A stretch of 64,000 nucleotides of DNA from an uncultured Dorea sp. (GCA_900543415.1 UQRE01000005.1:12396-76395); one strand, 5' to 3'; positions 1 through 9,104 are shown, counted from the stretch's first letter. Program-made: numbers and translations. Notes: generated from the sequence alone by a model not told the origin.

Positions 1-421
1 CCAGTTTCAGAAAGTGATTATAGATTTCCCGGTCTGAATTTTCACCGGTCAGCAGTGCAGAACGAAGCGCACCCATAACAAGATTTTTAGAAATGAAATT
101 TAGAAGTGCCTTGTCATCTTTTAAACTATTGATTAGATGGTCAATGAGAAAGATCATCTGATCTTCCAGTCCGTGAATCTGCTCTTTTTCAAGTGCGGCT
201 CCGGCAGCGTCAAAGAGCTCCTGCGTTTTATGAACGACCAGTTTATTTTTAATATCATATTTATTTGTAAAATACAAATAGAAAGTGCCCTTCGCAACCT
301 TGGCTTTTTCTACAATATCCGAAATTGTTGTAGAAGTAATCCCTTTTGTTGTAAAAAGTTCGTATGCCGTGTTAAAAAGCGCTTCTTTCTTTTTCCTTTT
401 GTTTTCATCAATTTTTCCCAT
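1..421 (-). CDS. TetR/AcrR family transcriptional repressor, C-terminus cut by window edge
   Basis: The minus-strand frame opens with an ATG at 421 preceded by an ATAAGGAGTG ribosome-binding site and stays open to base 1, giving about 140 residues of a protein that continues outside the window. The N-terminus is a classic TetR DNA-binding domain: a Lys-rich start, then a helix-turn-helix around residues 26-52 with the family hallmark VAKGTFYLYFTNKYD. The C-terminal ligand domain is only partly present. The gene diverges from the MMPL exporter at 594, and three copies of a TGAC-N5-GTCA palindrome lie between them. I infer that it represses the exporter operon and perhaps itself. The family call is secure; the ligand cannot be inferred. 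Confidence 0.9.
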   Translation of the reverse strand, partial: MGKIDENKRKKKEALFNTAYELFTTKGITSTTISDIVEKAKVAKGTFYLYFTNKYDIKNKLVVHKTQELFDAAGAALEKEQIHGLEDQMIFLIDHLINSLKDDKALLNFISKNLVMGALRSALLTGENSDREIYNHFLKL

Positions 422-445
422 GATTTACATTCACTCCTTATGTCT

Positions 446-475
446 ATTATAAGCAGAGCCTTTGCTATTTTGCAA
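446..475 (-). promoter_or_regulatory. Promoter of the tetR gene
   Basis: Read on the minus strand, TTGCAA (475-470) and TATAAT (451-446) are separated by 18 bases, and the tetR start codon lies 25 bases downstream. The first TGAC-N5-GTCA palindrome sits about 18 bases upstream of this -35 box. It is inferred from consensus match only. Confidence 0.55.
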
Positions 476-492
476 TAGGAAAAGAATAAAAA

Positions 493-571
493 TGACTTTT
501 AGTCAAAAATATATTGACTAAAGGTCATTTTCTGTGCTATAGTGCATAAAGTAATAAATGACTAATGGTCA
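493..571. promoter_or_regulatory. Three-copy TetR operator, TGAC-N5-GTCA
   Basis: Three 13-base palindromes of the form TGAC-N5-GTCA occur at 493-505, 515-527 and 559-571 with spacers TTTTA, TAAAG and TAATG. The first two also form a larger inverted repeat of 16-base arms with one mismatch. The second copy overlaps the -35 box and spacer of the exporter promoter, and the third lies just downstream of the predicted transcription start. Palindrome position and the divergent TetR gene together support an operator role; binding itself is inferred. Confidence 0.75.
514..543 (+). promoter_or_regulatory. Promoter of the MMPL exporter operon
   Basis: TTGACT at 514-519 and TATAGT at 538-543 are separated by 18 bases. 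The start would fall near 550, between operator copies 2 and 3, so repressor bound at either site would block RNA polymerase. Confidence 0.7.
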
Positions 572-593
572 TAAAGAAAAGAGGCTATGATAT

Positions 594-2675
594 ATGGTTA
601 AGTTTGGAAAACAAGTGGTGAAACACAGAGTGGCAATCTTAATTGCAAGTTTCTTATTGTTGATTCCGTCTGTGTTTGGTTACTTCCATACCAGAGTCAA
701 TTATGATGTTCTGACTTATCTGCCGGATGATATAGAAACCATGCAGGGACAGGACATTATGCTGGAGGACTTTGGCATAGGAGCATTCTCCATGTTTATG
801 GTGGATGGCATGGAGGATAAAGATGTTGCAGCGTTAAAAAGTAAGATTGAGCAAGTGGATCATGTAAAAGATGTCCTTTGGTATGATTCCATCTCAGATA
901 TTTCTGTACCAAAGAGCATGCTTCCAAAAGAGATTTATGAAGTGTTTAATTCAGACAAAGGAACGATGATGGCGATTTTCTTTGATGATACAACTTCTGC
1001 GGATGAGACATTGGATGCGGTAAAGGAGATTCGGCATCTTTCAGGAAAGCAATGTTTCTTAAGCGGTATGTCCGCAGTAGTGGAAGATACAAAAGAGTTG
1101 TCTGAAAAAGAGACACCAATCTATGTATTGATCGCGGTACTGTTATCTACATTGGTTTTGGCAGTGACAATGGAATCTGCGTTTGTGCCGATTTTATTTT
1201 TGCTCAGTATCGGAATGGCAATCGTCTATAATTTGGGAAGCAACATCTCCCTTGGCGAGATTTCTTATGTAACAAAGGCGCTCTCGGCGGTACTTCAACT
1301 TGGAGTGACGATGGATTATTCCATTTTCTTGATGCACAGCTATCAAGAACAGCAGGTGCGCTATGACGGAGACAAGAAGCGCGCTATGGCGCATGCCATT
1401 TCTCAGACATTTTCCTCAGTGGTGGGAAGTTCGATTACGACAGTTGCAGGTTTTATCGCTTTGTGCTTTATGAGTTTCACACTTGGAAAAGATATCGGTA
1501 TTGTAATGGCGAAGGGGGTAATCTTCGGAGTAATCGCATGTGTAACCATTTTGCCTTCTATGATTCTGTGCTGTGATAAATGGATTGAAAAGACAAAACA
1601 TAAACCGCTGCTTCCGGACATTGGAAGAATCTCCGATAAAGTGACAAAGAAATACGGATGGTATGTTGCAATCTTCCTGATTCTTATGGTTCCGGCAATT
1701 TACGGGAACAATCACGTAGATGTGTATTACAACTTAGATGCAACACTTCCGAAAGAACTGCCGAGCATTATTGCAAATGAAAAGCTAAAAGACGATTATG
1801 ATATGAATACCACACATATGCTTTTAGTTGACCGCTCTATTTCCGCCAAAGATACTGGCGAGATGTTGAAGAAGATTGAAGAGGTAGACGGGGTGAAATG
1901 GGCGCTCGGTCTTGATAAATTAATTGGTCCGGGAGTGCCGAAAAGTATGATTCCGGATTCTGTGACGGAAATGCTTCAAAGCGACCGGTATCAAATGATT
2001 TTAATTAACTCTACTTATAAGGTGGCGTCAGATAAGGTTAATCGGCAGGTGGGTGAAATCAATAAGATTTTGGACCGGTATGATAAAGGTGCCATGCTAG
2101 TAGGAGAGGCTCCACTTACGAAAGACTTAATCAGTATTACAGATAAAGACTTTAAGACGGTCAGCGCAGTATCCATCGGTATTATTTTCCTTATTATATT
2201 GATTCTCTTTAAATCACCGACCATACCGATCATTTTAGTAGGAGTGATTGAATTCGCTATTTTTGTAAATATGGGAATTCCGTATTATACAGGTTCCACA
2301 TTACCATTCGTAGCGTCTATTGTTATCGGAACGATTCAGCTAGGGGCAACCGTTGACTATGCGATACTGATGACAACAAGATATAAGCGAGAGAGAAATC
2401 ATGGCGCCGGAAAGTATGATGCAATTACAACAGCACATAAGGCGTCGGCACAGTCCATTATTGTAAGTGCATTTAGTTTCTTTGGAGCGACCATCGGTGT
2501 CGGACTTTATTCCGATATTGATATGATTAGTTCCTTGTGCATTTTAATGGCAAGAGGTGCATTGATCAGTATGCTGGTTGTTGTGTTTATTCTCCCGTCT
2601 ATGTTTATGGTATTTGATAAAGTAATAGTAAAAACAAGTAAAAATTTCCTGCCACAGAAGGCAGAGACAAAATAG
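594..2675 (+). CDS. MMPL/RND family exporter
   Basis: This 693-residue membrane protein has the duplicated RND layout. A TM helix at about 13-31 is followed by an extracytoplasmic domain (32-170), then a block of five helices (about 173-325). A sixth helix near 352-368 is followed by a second extracytoplasmic domain and a C-terminal block of five helices (about 520-680). Both halves carry the MMPL-type segment with an acidic residue inside the helix bundle (GVTMDYSIFLMHSY in the first half and GATVDYAILMTTRY in the second), which couples transport to the proton gradient in characterised MmpL proteins. An AGAGGC site precedes the ATG. The next gene follows after 14 bases, so the two are surely co-transcribed. 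The substrate is unknown; lipids, peptides or drugs are all possible. TetR control suggests induction by an exogenous compound. Confidence 0.9.
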   Translation: MVKFGKQVVKHRVAILIASFLLLIPSVFGYFHTRVNYDVLTYLPDDIETMQGQDIMLEDFGIGAFSMFMVDGMEDKDVAALKSKIEQVDHVKDVLWYDSISDISVPKSMLPKEIYEVFNSDKGTMMAIFFDDTTSADETLDAVKEIRHLSGKQCFLSGMSAVVEDTKELSEKETPIYVLIAVLLSTLVLAVTMESAFVPILFLLSIGMAIVYNLGSNISLGEISYVTKALSAVLQLGVTMDYSIFLMHSYQEQQVRYDGDKKRAMAHAISQTFSSVVGSSITTVAGFIALCFMSFTLGKDIGIVMAKGVIFGVIACVTILPSMILCCDKWIEKTKHKPLLPDIGRISDKVTKKYGWYVAIFLILMVPAIYGNNHVDVYYNLDATLPKELPSIIANEKLKDDYDMNTTHMLLVDRSISAKDTGEMLKKIEEVDGVKWALGLDKLIGPGVPKSMIPDSVTEMLQSDRYQMILINSTYKVASDKVNRQVGEINKILDRYDKGAMLVGEAPLTKDLISITDKDFKTVSAVSIGIIFLIILILFKSPTIPIILVGVIEFAIFVNMGIPYYTGSTLPFVASIVIGTIQLGATVDYAILMTTRYKRERNHGAGKYDAITTAHKASAQSIIVSAFSFFGATIGVGLYSDIDMISSLCILMARGALISMLVVVFILPSMFMVFDKVIVKTSKNFLPQKAETK

Positions 2676-2689
2676 GAGGCGTCGGAATC

Positions 2690-4888
2690 ATGAAGAATAG
2701 AAAAGTAAGACAAATGTTGGCAAGTTCTATGGCGGTAGTTGTAGGGGCAGGACTTATCGGAACCTGTGCATATGAGGATTCTATAAAAGCACATGCGCAA
2801 GAAGTGAATGTGCAGAAACTTGAAGAGACAGCGCAGCAGGCGCTTGGGGACAGTACCGTAGAGGAAGACGGAAATCTTTATAAAGATGAGTCCGTGTATG
2901 TGAAAGCAGATGCGTCCGGTAAAGTAAATGAAACAACGGTCACAGAGTGGTTGAAAAATCCTAATAATGGAAAGACAGAGGATGTGACCGAACTTCAAAA
3001 TGTGGAAAATGTGAAAGGTGACGAGACCTATACAACAGGAAGTGAAGGAAGTGTAAGCTGGAAGTCAGAAGGAAAGGATATTTATTATCAAGGAACAACA
3101 GATAAAGAACTTCCGGTGGATGTGGAGATTACTTATACTTTGGATGGGAAAGAAGTAGCAGCAAAAGACTTAAAGGGCAAAGACGGGAAACTGGAAATGA
3201 AGGTGCAATATACAAACAAGTCCAAGGAAACCGTTGATGTGTCCGGAGAGTCTGTGGAAATGTATACGCCATTTGCCATGGTAACAGCCATGATGCTTCC
3301 AAGTGACGAATATACCAATGTGACGATCGATCATGGTAAAATTGTATCAGATGGAGATAAAAATATCGTAGTAGGCTTAGGTTTTCCGGGACTGGAAGAA
3401 AATCTAAATCTGGAAAGCAAGGATATTGACATTGATATTCCGGACAGCTTTACTATTACAGCAGATGTGAAAAATGCCTCTGTAGGACCAACTATGACGG
3501 TGGCTTCTTCCGATGTGTTAGAGCAGTTTGGTCTTGATGAGATTGACAGCTTTGATGATCTGACAGATTCGGTGGGTGAATTGGAAAATGCAGCGCAGCA
3601 GCTGACAGACGGTTCCGCAAAAGCAGCTGACGGAAGCAGCGCCCTTGCAGACGGCTCAAATACGCTGGCAACAGGTATCGGAACACTGGCAGATGGAACA
3701 AGCGCTTTGGCAGCCGGCGTGAAAACATTGGCAGAAGGTGTGAATACATTGAACAGTAAAAGCGGTGATCTGACGGAAGGCGTCAGTGATCTGGCTTCCG
3801 GGGTGAATGATTATACCGGAGGTGTCAGCGACCTTGCGGATGGCAGCAGTAAAGTGTCTGCCGGAGCGGAAAGTTTGAAAAATGGTCTTGCGACCGCACA
3901 GACGGGAATCGAAGGACTGGCAGCAGGCGTTGGTACTTTAAGAGGCGGATTCGAAGGTGACGGGACACAGAATAACCCAGGTGCAAATAATCTGGCAAAT
4001 GGTACAGTGCAGGCAATTGGATCAACTTCGACTGCCATTGACAATCTCGCTTCGTTAATCACACAGATGGCAGGTAATCAGGGGACTGTTGAAGCGAAGG
4101 CGACAGTAACCGGAAAAGATGAAGCGGTGGAGGCTGCAGTGAATCAGCTGGTCAGCGCCGGAATCGTAACGGAAGAGAATAAAAAGTCCTGTGCTGCTGC
4201 TATTCGCACAGCTGTGGATGATCATATCAGCGCAGAGGCAAAAGTTGCATCTGAGAAAGCCAGTTCAGACCCTACAGAGGCAATTACAGCGGCGAAGACC
4301 GCGGTAGGTACAGCAAGTGCTTATGCAGCAGGGCTTCAAACAAATGTGGGAGCGCTCTATGAAGGTACGAAAACAGTACAAAGCGGAGTCGAAGATTTGA
4401 AAAAAGGAAACAGCCAGCTGGCAGCCGGAGCGAAAGATCTGGCAGATGGCACTTCTGCATTGGCATCGGGAGCGTCCACATTGAATGATAAAAGCGGTCT
4501 TTTAGTTGCAGGCACATCAAAATTGAAAGAAGGCGGAAATCAGCTGGCGACAGGCGTCGGTCAGTTGGCAGCCGGAGCTTCGGCAGCAGTAACCGGAGCC
4601 GGTGAAGTTGCAAAAGGAGCCGGAGCATTAAAGACCGGAGCAGACACTCTTGCAGATGGAGCAGGTACATTGGCAGATGGAAATAAAACACTGGCAGATG
4701 GAATGGAAGAATTTAAAACTTCAGGTATTGATAAGATTGCAGACGTATTCGGAGGAGATATAGAGAATGTAACTTCCAGAATCGACGCCATGATGACGCT
4801 TGGAAGAAATTACAAATCATTTGCCGGAATTAAAGAAGATATGGCAGGAAGTACGAAGTTTATCATTGAGACAGAAGGTGTGGATTAA
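2690..4888 (+). CDS. Secreted heptad-repeat (LxxG) protein, YhgE-like partner of the MMPL exporter
   Basis: This 732-residue protein starts with a signal-like segment (basic residues, then SSMAVVVGAGLIGTCAYE, ending near AHA/Q at 36). A globular region of about 250 residues follows. Two long tracts then repeat the heptad X-X-X-Leu-X-X-Gly, such as LADGTSALAAGVKTLAEGV, at about residues 305-415 and 560-690. They are interrupted by an alanine-rich insert. Such tracts occur in YhgE/Pip-type proteins, where they probably form long parallel beta or coiled rods. Unlike YhgE, no C-terminal TM block is visible, so it is probably released or held by its uncleaved N-terminus. The 14-base spacing behind the MMPL gene suggests a periplasm-like adaptor or scaffold for the exporter, which is inference. 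Confidence 0.75.
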   Translation: MKNRKVRQMLASSMAVVVGAGLIGTCAYEDSIKAHAQEVNVQKLEETAQQALGDSTVEEDGNLYKDESVYVKADASGKVNETTVTEWLKNPNNGKTEDVTELQNVENVKGDETYTTGSEGSVSWKSEGKDIYYQGTTDKELPVDVEITYTLDGKEVAAKDLKGKDGKLEMKVQYTNKSKETVDVSGESVEMYTPFAMVTAMMLPSDEYTNVTIDHGKIVSDGDKNIVVGLGFPGLEENLNLESKDIDIDIPDSFTITADVKNASVGPTMTVASSDVLEQFGLDEIDSFDDLTDSVGELENAAQQLTDGSAKAADGSSALADGSNTLATGIGTLADGTSALAAGVKTLAEGVNTLNSKSGDLTEGVSDLASGVNDYTGGVSDLADGSSKVSAGAESLKNGLATAQTGIEGLAAGVGTLRGGFEGDGTQNNPGANNLANGTVQAIGSTSTAIDNLASLITQMAGNQGTVEAKATVTGKDEAVEAAVNQLVSAGIVTEENKKSCAAAIRTAVDDHISAEAKVASEKASSDPTEAITAAKTAVGTASAYAAGLQTNVGALYEGTKTVQSGVEDLKKGNSQLAAGAKDLADGTSALASGASTLNDKSGLLVAGTSKLKEGGNQLATGVGQLAAGASAAVTGAGEVAKGAGALKTGADTLADGAGTLADGNKTLADGMEEFKTSGIDKIADVFGGDIENVTSRIDAMMTLGRNYKSFAGIKEDMAGSTKFIIETEGVD

Positions 4889-4919
4889 TTTCCATATTAT
4901 AATGTAGAAAATTAAAGAT

Positions 4920-4973
4920 GAAAAGGCAGAAATATTTCTCTAATTGTGAGAGAAATGTTTCTGCCTTTTCTTA
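4920..4973 (+). terminator. Rho-independent terminator after the MMPL operon
   Basis: A 22-base stem with one mismatch (left arm 4920-4941, right arm 4949-4970, loop AATTGTG) begins AAAAGGCAGAAA and ends in CTGCCTTTTC followed by TT. The stem is long and the A-tract on the left mirrors the T-tract on the right. Confidence 0.8.
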
Positions 4974-4976
4974 CGC

Positions 4977-5005
4977 TTTACAAACCATGACAGACTATCT
5001 ATAAT
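4977..5005 (+). promoter_or_regulatory. Promoter of the parvulin-type foldase gene
   Basis: TTTACA at 4977-4982 and a perfect TATAAT at 5000-5005 are separated by 17 bases; the start codon is 33 bases downstream and preceded by AAAAAGGAGA. Confidence 0.75.
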
Positions 5006-5037
5006 GGAGATATTACAGTGAAAAAGGAGATAGAAAC

Positions 5038-5778
5038 ATGAGTGATAAAGTATTGGCAAAAGTAGCAGGAAGAGAGATTACAGAGGCAGAGTTTCATGCG
5101 TATTTGCAGGGGATTCCAAGAGAACAGCAAGCATATGCGATGAATCCACAGTACCGCGATCAGTATTTGGACCAGTTGATCGCACTTCATATGTTTGCGC
5201 AGCTTGGAGAAGATGAAAAGCTTGACGAGAGCGAAGAGTATGCAAAAATATTAGAAAGCGCTAAGAGAGATATTCTTGCGCAGCTTGCTATGCGTGATAC
5301 GCTGAAGAAAGTACAAGTATCAGAAGAAGAATTAAAAGATTATTATGAAGCAAATCAGAAGAAATTCGAAAAAGGAGCAACAGTATCTGCAAAACATATT
5401 TTGGTAGAGCAGGAAGAACAGTGTAAAGATATTCTTGCACAGATTGAAAGCGGAGCCAAAACATTTGAAGATGCTGCACAGGAATTCTCTACCTGCCCAT
5501 CCAAAGCGAAAGGCGGAGATCTGGGAGAGTTCGGAAGAGGTCAGATGGTAAAGGAATTTGAAGATGCTGCATTTGATGCCGAGATTGGGAAAGTAGTAGG
5601 ACCTGTGAAGACACAGTTTGGTCACCACCTGATCAAAGTTGAGAAGAAAAATGAATCATCCACTGCATCTTTTGATGAAGTAAGAGGTCAGATTTACCAG
5701 CAGTTAATGGCAGAAAAGCAGAACGATGCTTATACCGCTAAGGTAAATGAATTAAAAGAAAAATATCTGGAAAAATAA
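5038..5778 (+). CDS. Parvulin-type peptidyl-prolyl cis-trans isomerase, cytoplasmic form
   Basis: This 246-residue protein has an N-terminal SurA/PrsA-like helical region (1-110) and a parvulin rotamase domain at about 117-203. The domain carries the family landmarks SAKHILV, a CPSKAKGGDLGEFGRGQMV segment and the closing FGHHLIKV. A C-terminal helix completes the chaperone fold. Parvulins catalyse proline isomerisation during protein folding. PrsA and SurA relatives are exported, but this sequence begins MSDKVLAKVAGREIT with no signal peptide or lipobox, so a cytoplasmic role is likely. It has its own promoter and a strong AAGGAG site. The MalY-like gene follows after 22 bases and is probably co-transcribed. 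Confidence 0.88.
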   Translation: MSDKVLAKVAGREITEAEFHAYLQGIPREQQAYAMNPQYRDQYLDQLIALHMFAQLGEDEKLDESEEYAKILESAKRDILAQLAMRDTLKKVQVSEEELKDYYEANQKKFEKGATVSAKHILVEQEEQCKDILAQIESGAKTFEDAAQEFSTCPSKAKGGDLGEFGRGQMVKEFEDAAFDAEIGKVVGPVKTQFGHHLIKVEKKNESSTASFDEVRGQIYQQLMAEKQNDAYTAKVNELKEKYLEK

Positions 5779-5800
5779 AAGAAGTAAGGGATGAAAGATC

Positions 5801-6967
5801 ATGAGTCAGGTAATTTACAAAGACAGACCCGGAACGGATTGCAATAAGTGGGATGGTTGTGAAGAAAAGTTCGGAGATAAGAATCTACTTCCCCTCTGGG
5901 TTGCAGACATGGATTTTGAAGCACCGTCCTGTGTAAAAGAAGCCTTAAGAAAATATGTGGATTTTGGAGTATTTGGTTATTATCGCGTGCCGGACAGTTA
6001 TTATGAAGCGTTTATAAACTGGGAAAAGACTTATCATTCTTATGAAGTGAAAAAAGAGTGGATGCGGTTTGCGCCGGGAGTTGTTCCGGCGTTTAACTGG
6101 CTGATCCACATACTTACAGAAGAAGGAGACAGTGTACTTATTACGCCTCCGGTTTATTATCCGTTTAAAGATGCAATTGTCAATAATAATCGTATGGTGA
6201 TAGAGAGTCCGCTTGTGCGTCTGGAAGATCACTATGAATTGGATTATGAAGACTTCGAACAGAAGATCAAAGAACAGAATGTGAAACTGTTTATCTTCTG
6301 TACTCCGCACAATCCGGTTGGGCGAGTGTGGAAGTGGGACGAAATCGTAAAGGTTCTTGATATCTGTAAGAAATACGGGGTCTATGTCATTGCCGATGAG
6401 ATTCATCAAGATATTATCATGAATGGGTATCAGAAAGTGACCGCAGCAACGACCGGTAATTATGATGAGATCATGGTGACGCTTACTGCTGCTACAAAGA
6501 CATTTAATCTGGCAGGATGCCAGAATTCCATCGTGGTGATTCCAGATGAAACCTTAAGAAAAAGGTATGATGATTATTTGACGAAACTTCGTATTACAGG
6601 AGGAAATGCCTTTGGATATGTAGCTGTTCAAAGTGCGTATGAAGGTGGTCGGGCATGGCTTGACGAGGTGCTGAATATCATTGAAGAGAATTATCAGCTT
6701 ATGAAGTCCATTTTAGAAGAAAAGCTTCCAAAAGTTTGGATTCCCAAATTAGAAGGGACATATCTTATGTGGATCGATCTCGGAGCATATGTAAGTGCAG
6801 ACGAGATAGAATCCGTCATCCAGAAAGCTTGTGGGCTTGCAGTGGATTATGGCTCATGGTTTGGTGGAGAAGCGTATGGAACTTTCATTCGGGTGAATCT
6901 GGCAACCGAAAAAGAAAATATTAGGTTAGCAGCGGAGAAGATCGCGGAGGTGTTGGAAGCAGAATAA
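5801..6967 (+). CDS. MalY/PatB-type PLP-dependent C-S lyase / aminotransferase
   Basis: This 388-residue fold-type I PLP enzyme has family landmarks throughout: LPLWVADMDFEAP near the N-terminus, FCTPHNPVGRVW, and VIADEIHQDI for the aspartate that binds the PLP ring nitrogen. The Schiff-base lysine is K233 in TAATKTFNLAG. The C-terminus has the FIRVNLA arginine region that binds the substrate carboxylate. MalY/PatB proteins cleave cystathionine or cysteine to pyruvate, ammonia and a thiol, and some act as aminotransferases. The length is typical. The gene follows the foldase closely and ends in a strong terminator. Substrate preference cannot be read from the sequence. Confidence 0.88.
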   Translation: MSQVIYKDRPGTDCNKWDGCEEKFGDKNLLPLWVADMDFEAPSCVKEALRKYVDFGVFGYYRVPDSYYEAFINWEKTYHSYEVKKEWMRFAPGVVPAFNWLIHILTEEGDSVLITPPVYYPFKDAIVNNNRMVIESPLVRLEDHYELDYEDFEQKIKEQNVKLFIFCTPHNPVGRVWKWDEIVKVLDICKKYGVYVIADEIHQDIIMNGYQKVTAATTGNYDEIMVTLTAATKTFNLAGCQNSIVVIPDETLRKRYDDYLTKLRITGGNAFGYVAVQSAYEGGRAWLDEVLNIIEENYQLMKSILEEKLPKVWIPKLEGTYLMWIDLGAYVSADEIESVIQKACGLAVDYGSWFGGEAYGTFIRVNLATEKENIRLAAEKIAEVLEAE

Positions 6968-7013
6968 GGCGGAACGAGATATAATTTGAAATTGATGAAG
7001 AAAGAAACGGAGG

Positions 7014-7043
7014 AAAAAGAGGCAAGATAAAGCCTCTTTTTTT
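7014..7043 (+). terminator. Rho-independent terminator after the MalY-like gene
   Basis: The stem AAAAAGAGGC (7014-7023) pairs with GCCTCTTTTT (7032-7041) around an 8-base loop and is followed by more T residues. Confidence 0.88.
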
Positions 7044-7091
7044 GTATAGTTATATAGTTATAAATTTAGAAAGAAATACTATCCAGTAACA

Positions 7092-7120
7092 TTGAAAGAA
7101 ATTAAATCGTAAAGTATACT
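7092..7120 (+). promoter_or_regulatory. Promoter of the D-serine dehydratase gene
   Basis: TTGAAA at 7092-7097 and TATACT at 7115-7120 are separated by exactly 17 bases; the start codon is 55 bases downstream. No operator was recognised. Confidence 0.7.
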
Positions 7121-7175
7121 TAATGTATGGTTGGTATGCCGATGGGATAAAGAAAAAGCGGAAGGAGGATTGCAT

Positions 7176-8501
7176 ATGCTGAATAAAACATATTTAACAA
7201 ATCCTGTTGTAAAGAAGCTTTCCGAAGGGACAGAACTCGGCTGGGTGAACCCTAAGCGCCTTTCATGGGAAGAAGCAAGGGGAGAGATAACAGTTTCTGC
7301 CAAGGATATCGACGAAGCGGAAGAACGATTGAAACGGTTTGCTCCATTTATCAGAAAGTGTTTTCCTGAAACAGAAGACCTCTGTGGAATTATCGAATCT
7401 CCTTTGACGCCGATACCGGAAATGAAACACTTTTTGAATGATACATACGGAGAAAGAATGGAGGGAAATCTGCTTCTTAAACAGGACAGTCATCTGGCGG
7501 TTGCAGGTTCTGTGAAAGCGAGGGGCGGAATCTATGAAGTGCTAAAGCATACGGAAGAATTGGCGTTGCGAGAAGGATTGATTACAGTAGATGACGATTA
7601 TGCAAAACTGGCATCGGAAGAATGTCGGGAATTTTTCAGCCAATACACTGTGCAGGTCGGTTCCACTGGAAATTTAGGGCTTAGTATCGGTATCGCAAGC
7701 GCGGCAGTTGGTTATCATGCCATTGTGCATATGTCAGCGGATGCAAAGCAGTGGAAGAAAGATTTGCTTCGAAGTCATGACGTGACCGTAATAGAATATG
7801 AAGGGGATTATAGTAAAGCGGTAGAAAACGGACGGAAAGAGTCAGATGCTGATCCAAAAAGCTATTTTGTAGATGATGAAAATTCAAAAGATTTATTTAT
7901 GGGCTATGCGGTTGCGGCGAGAAGACTGAAAAAGCAGATCGAAGAACGGAAAATTAAAGTGGATGAAGAACATCCTTTATTTGTCTATATTCCGTGCGGT
8001 GTGGGAGGCGCGCCGGGAGGAGTTGCCTTTGGTTTAAAGACCGTGTGGGGAGATCAAGTTCATGTATTTTTTGTGGAGCCAACGCAAGCTCCGTGTATGG
8101 TACTGGGCATGGCGACAGAACTTCATAATCAGATTTGCGTACAAGACGTCGGACTTACAGGAATCACCCACGCAGACGGGCTTGCGGTAGGACGACCTTC
8201 CGGCTTTGTGGGCAAAGTTATGGAACCAATCTTGAGCGGCGAATTTACAGTAGAAGATAAGTGGCTGTATGGATATATGCGGGCGCTTCTTGATACGGAA
8301 CATATTTTCATAGAGCCAAGTGCATGTGCGGCATTTGCAGGTCCGGTAAACCTGTTGAACTATGAGGAAACGAGAAAATATATTGTGGAAAATCAACTCT
8401 GTCATAAGATGAATAAGGCAACACATATTGTGTGGGCGACCGGTGGAAGTCTTGTGCCGGAAGAAGAGCGGGAGATATATAGAAAGACATTTTTGGATTA
8501 A
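7176..8501 (+). CDS. dsdA: D-serine dehydratase (D-serine ammonia-lyase)
   Basis: The product deaminates D-serine to pyruvate and ammonia using PLP. The ATG at 7176 is chosen because GGAGGAT lies 5 bases upstream; an in-frame upstream start at 7131 has no such site. The resulting 441 residues match the DsdA family length. The PLP lysine is K114 in AGSVKARGG. The phosphate-binding glycine loop region (STGNLGLSIGIASAAVG) and the PCGVGGAPGGVAFGLK segment are present, as is the C-terminal EPSACAAFAGP region typical of DsdA. There is no adjacent DsdC-type regulator. It probably detoxifies or catabolises D-serine in the gut, and it shares a transcript with the gene 13 bases downstream. Confidence 0.92.
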   Translation: MLNKTYLTNPVVKKLSEGTELGWVNPKRLSWEEARGEITVSAKDIDEAEERLKRFAPFIRKCFPETEDLCGIIESPLTPIPEMKHFLNDTYGERMEGNLLLKQDSHLAVAGSVKARGGIYEVLKHTEELALREGLITVDDDYAKLASEECREFFSQYTVQVGSTGNLGLSIGIASAAVGYHAIVHMSADAKQWKKDLLRSHDVTVIEYEGDYSKAVENGRKESDADPKSYFVDDENSKDLFMGYAVAARRLKKQIEERKIKVDEEHPLFVYIPCGVGGAPGGVAFGLKTVWGDQVHVFFVEPTQAPCMVLGMATELHNQICVQDVGLTGITHADGLAVGRPSGFVGKVMEPILSGEFTVEDKWLYGYMRALLDTEHIFIEPSACAAFAGPVNLLNYEETRKYIVENQLCHKMNKATHIVWATGGSLVPEEEREIYRKTFLD

Positions 8502-8513
8502 GGAGAGTTCACT

Positions 8514-9104
8514 ATGGCAGAGAAAACAGTAACTTTATATACCCGTCAAAATGATAAAACTTTACGTCAGCTTGAGCGTGACGGCCGCATTATCAATCAC
8601 CGCGCTTATGTTGAGATGCATTTCGGAGATATTGCGCCTCTTTTTATGGAGAGCTACGACTGGTTTACGAAAGAGGCGGCAAAGCGTGTGCCGAAGCCGG
8701 AGGATGTCCATGCTCCGATTTGGTGCTCTATAAGCCCGGATAATTGTTTGAAGCCGATTGAAGGAACGGTAGTTTATGTATTGGAAGTGCCGGAAGATAA
8801 GGTCATGTATTTTGATGATGTGAAATGGGATTATGTGTTGAACCGCATATATCTTCCCGATGATGAGGAGGATGAGAAGGTGTATAAACAGCATTTGAAA
8901 GACATCGGAGTTTCCAATGGATTTGAGTTTTTTCAAGGACGATATAAAGGAATGTATCCGGAGGAGGAAGCGCGAATCCGAGAAAGCTGGAAACGCGCCT
9001 TTCGCATTGATAAATGGACCATCTTCAATGTGTGCGGAAATATCTGGGAAATAAAAAGAGAATGGGTGAAAAGAATCATTAAGCCGGGAGAAGAAGTAAA
9101 ATAA
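8514..9104 (+). CDS. DUF3841-like protein of unknown function
   Basis: This is a 196-residue soluble protein without signal peptide or membrane segment. It has features I associate with DUF3841 proteins: an N-terminal LYTRQNDKTLRQLERDG segment, an ESYDWFTKEAAKRV helix, a HAPIWCS tract and a C-terminal FNVCGNIWEIKREWV strand-helix. Its biochemical role is not known. It starts 13 bases after dsdA with a GGAGAG site, so it is co-transcribed, but no functional link to D-serine is evident. The family assignment is from memory of the pattern. Confidence 0.6.
   Translation: MAEKTVTLYTRQNDKTLRQLERDGRIINHRAYVEMHFGDIAPLFMESYDWFTKEAAKRVPKPEDVHAPIWCSISPDNCLKPIEGTVVYVLEVPEDKVMYFDDVKWDYVLNRIYLPDDEEDEKVYKQHLKDIGVSNGFEFFQGRYKGMYPEEEARIRESWKRAFRIDKWTIFNVCGNIWEIKREWVKRIIKPGEEVK

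Noticed and set aside
137..478. Plus-strand open frame of 113 codons at the left end
   Set aside because: It is antisense to the clear TetR gene and has no ribosome-binding site or family resemblance.
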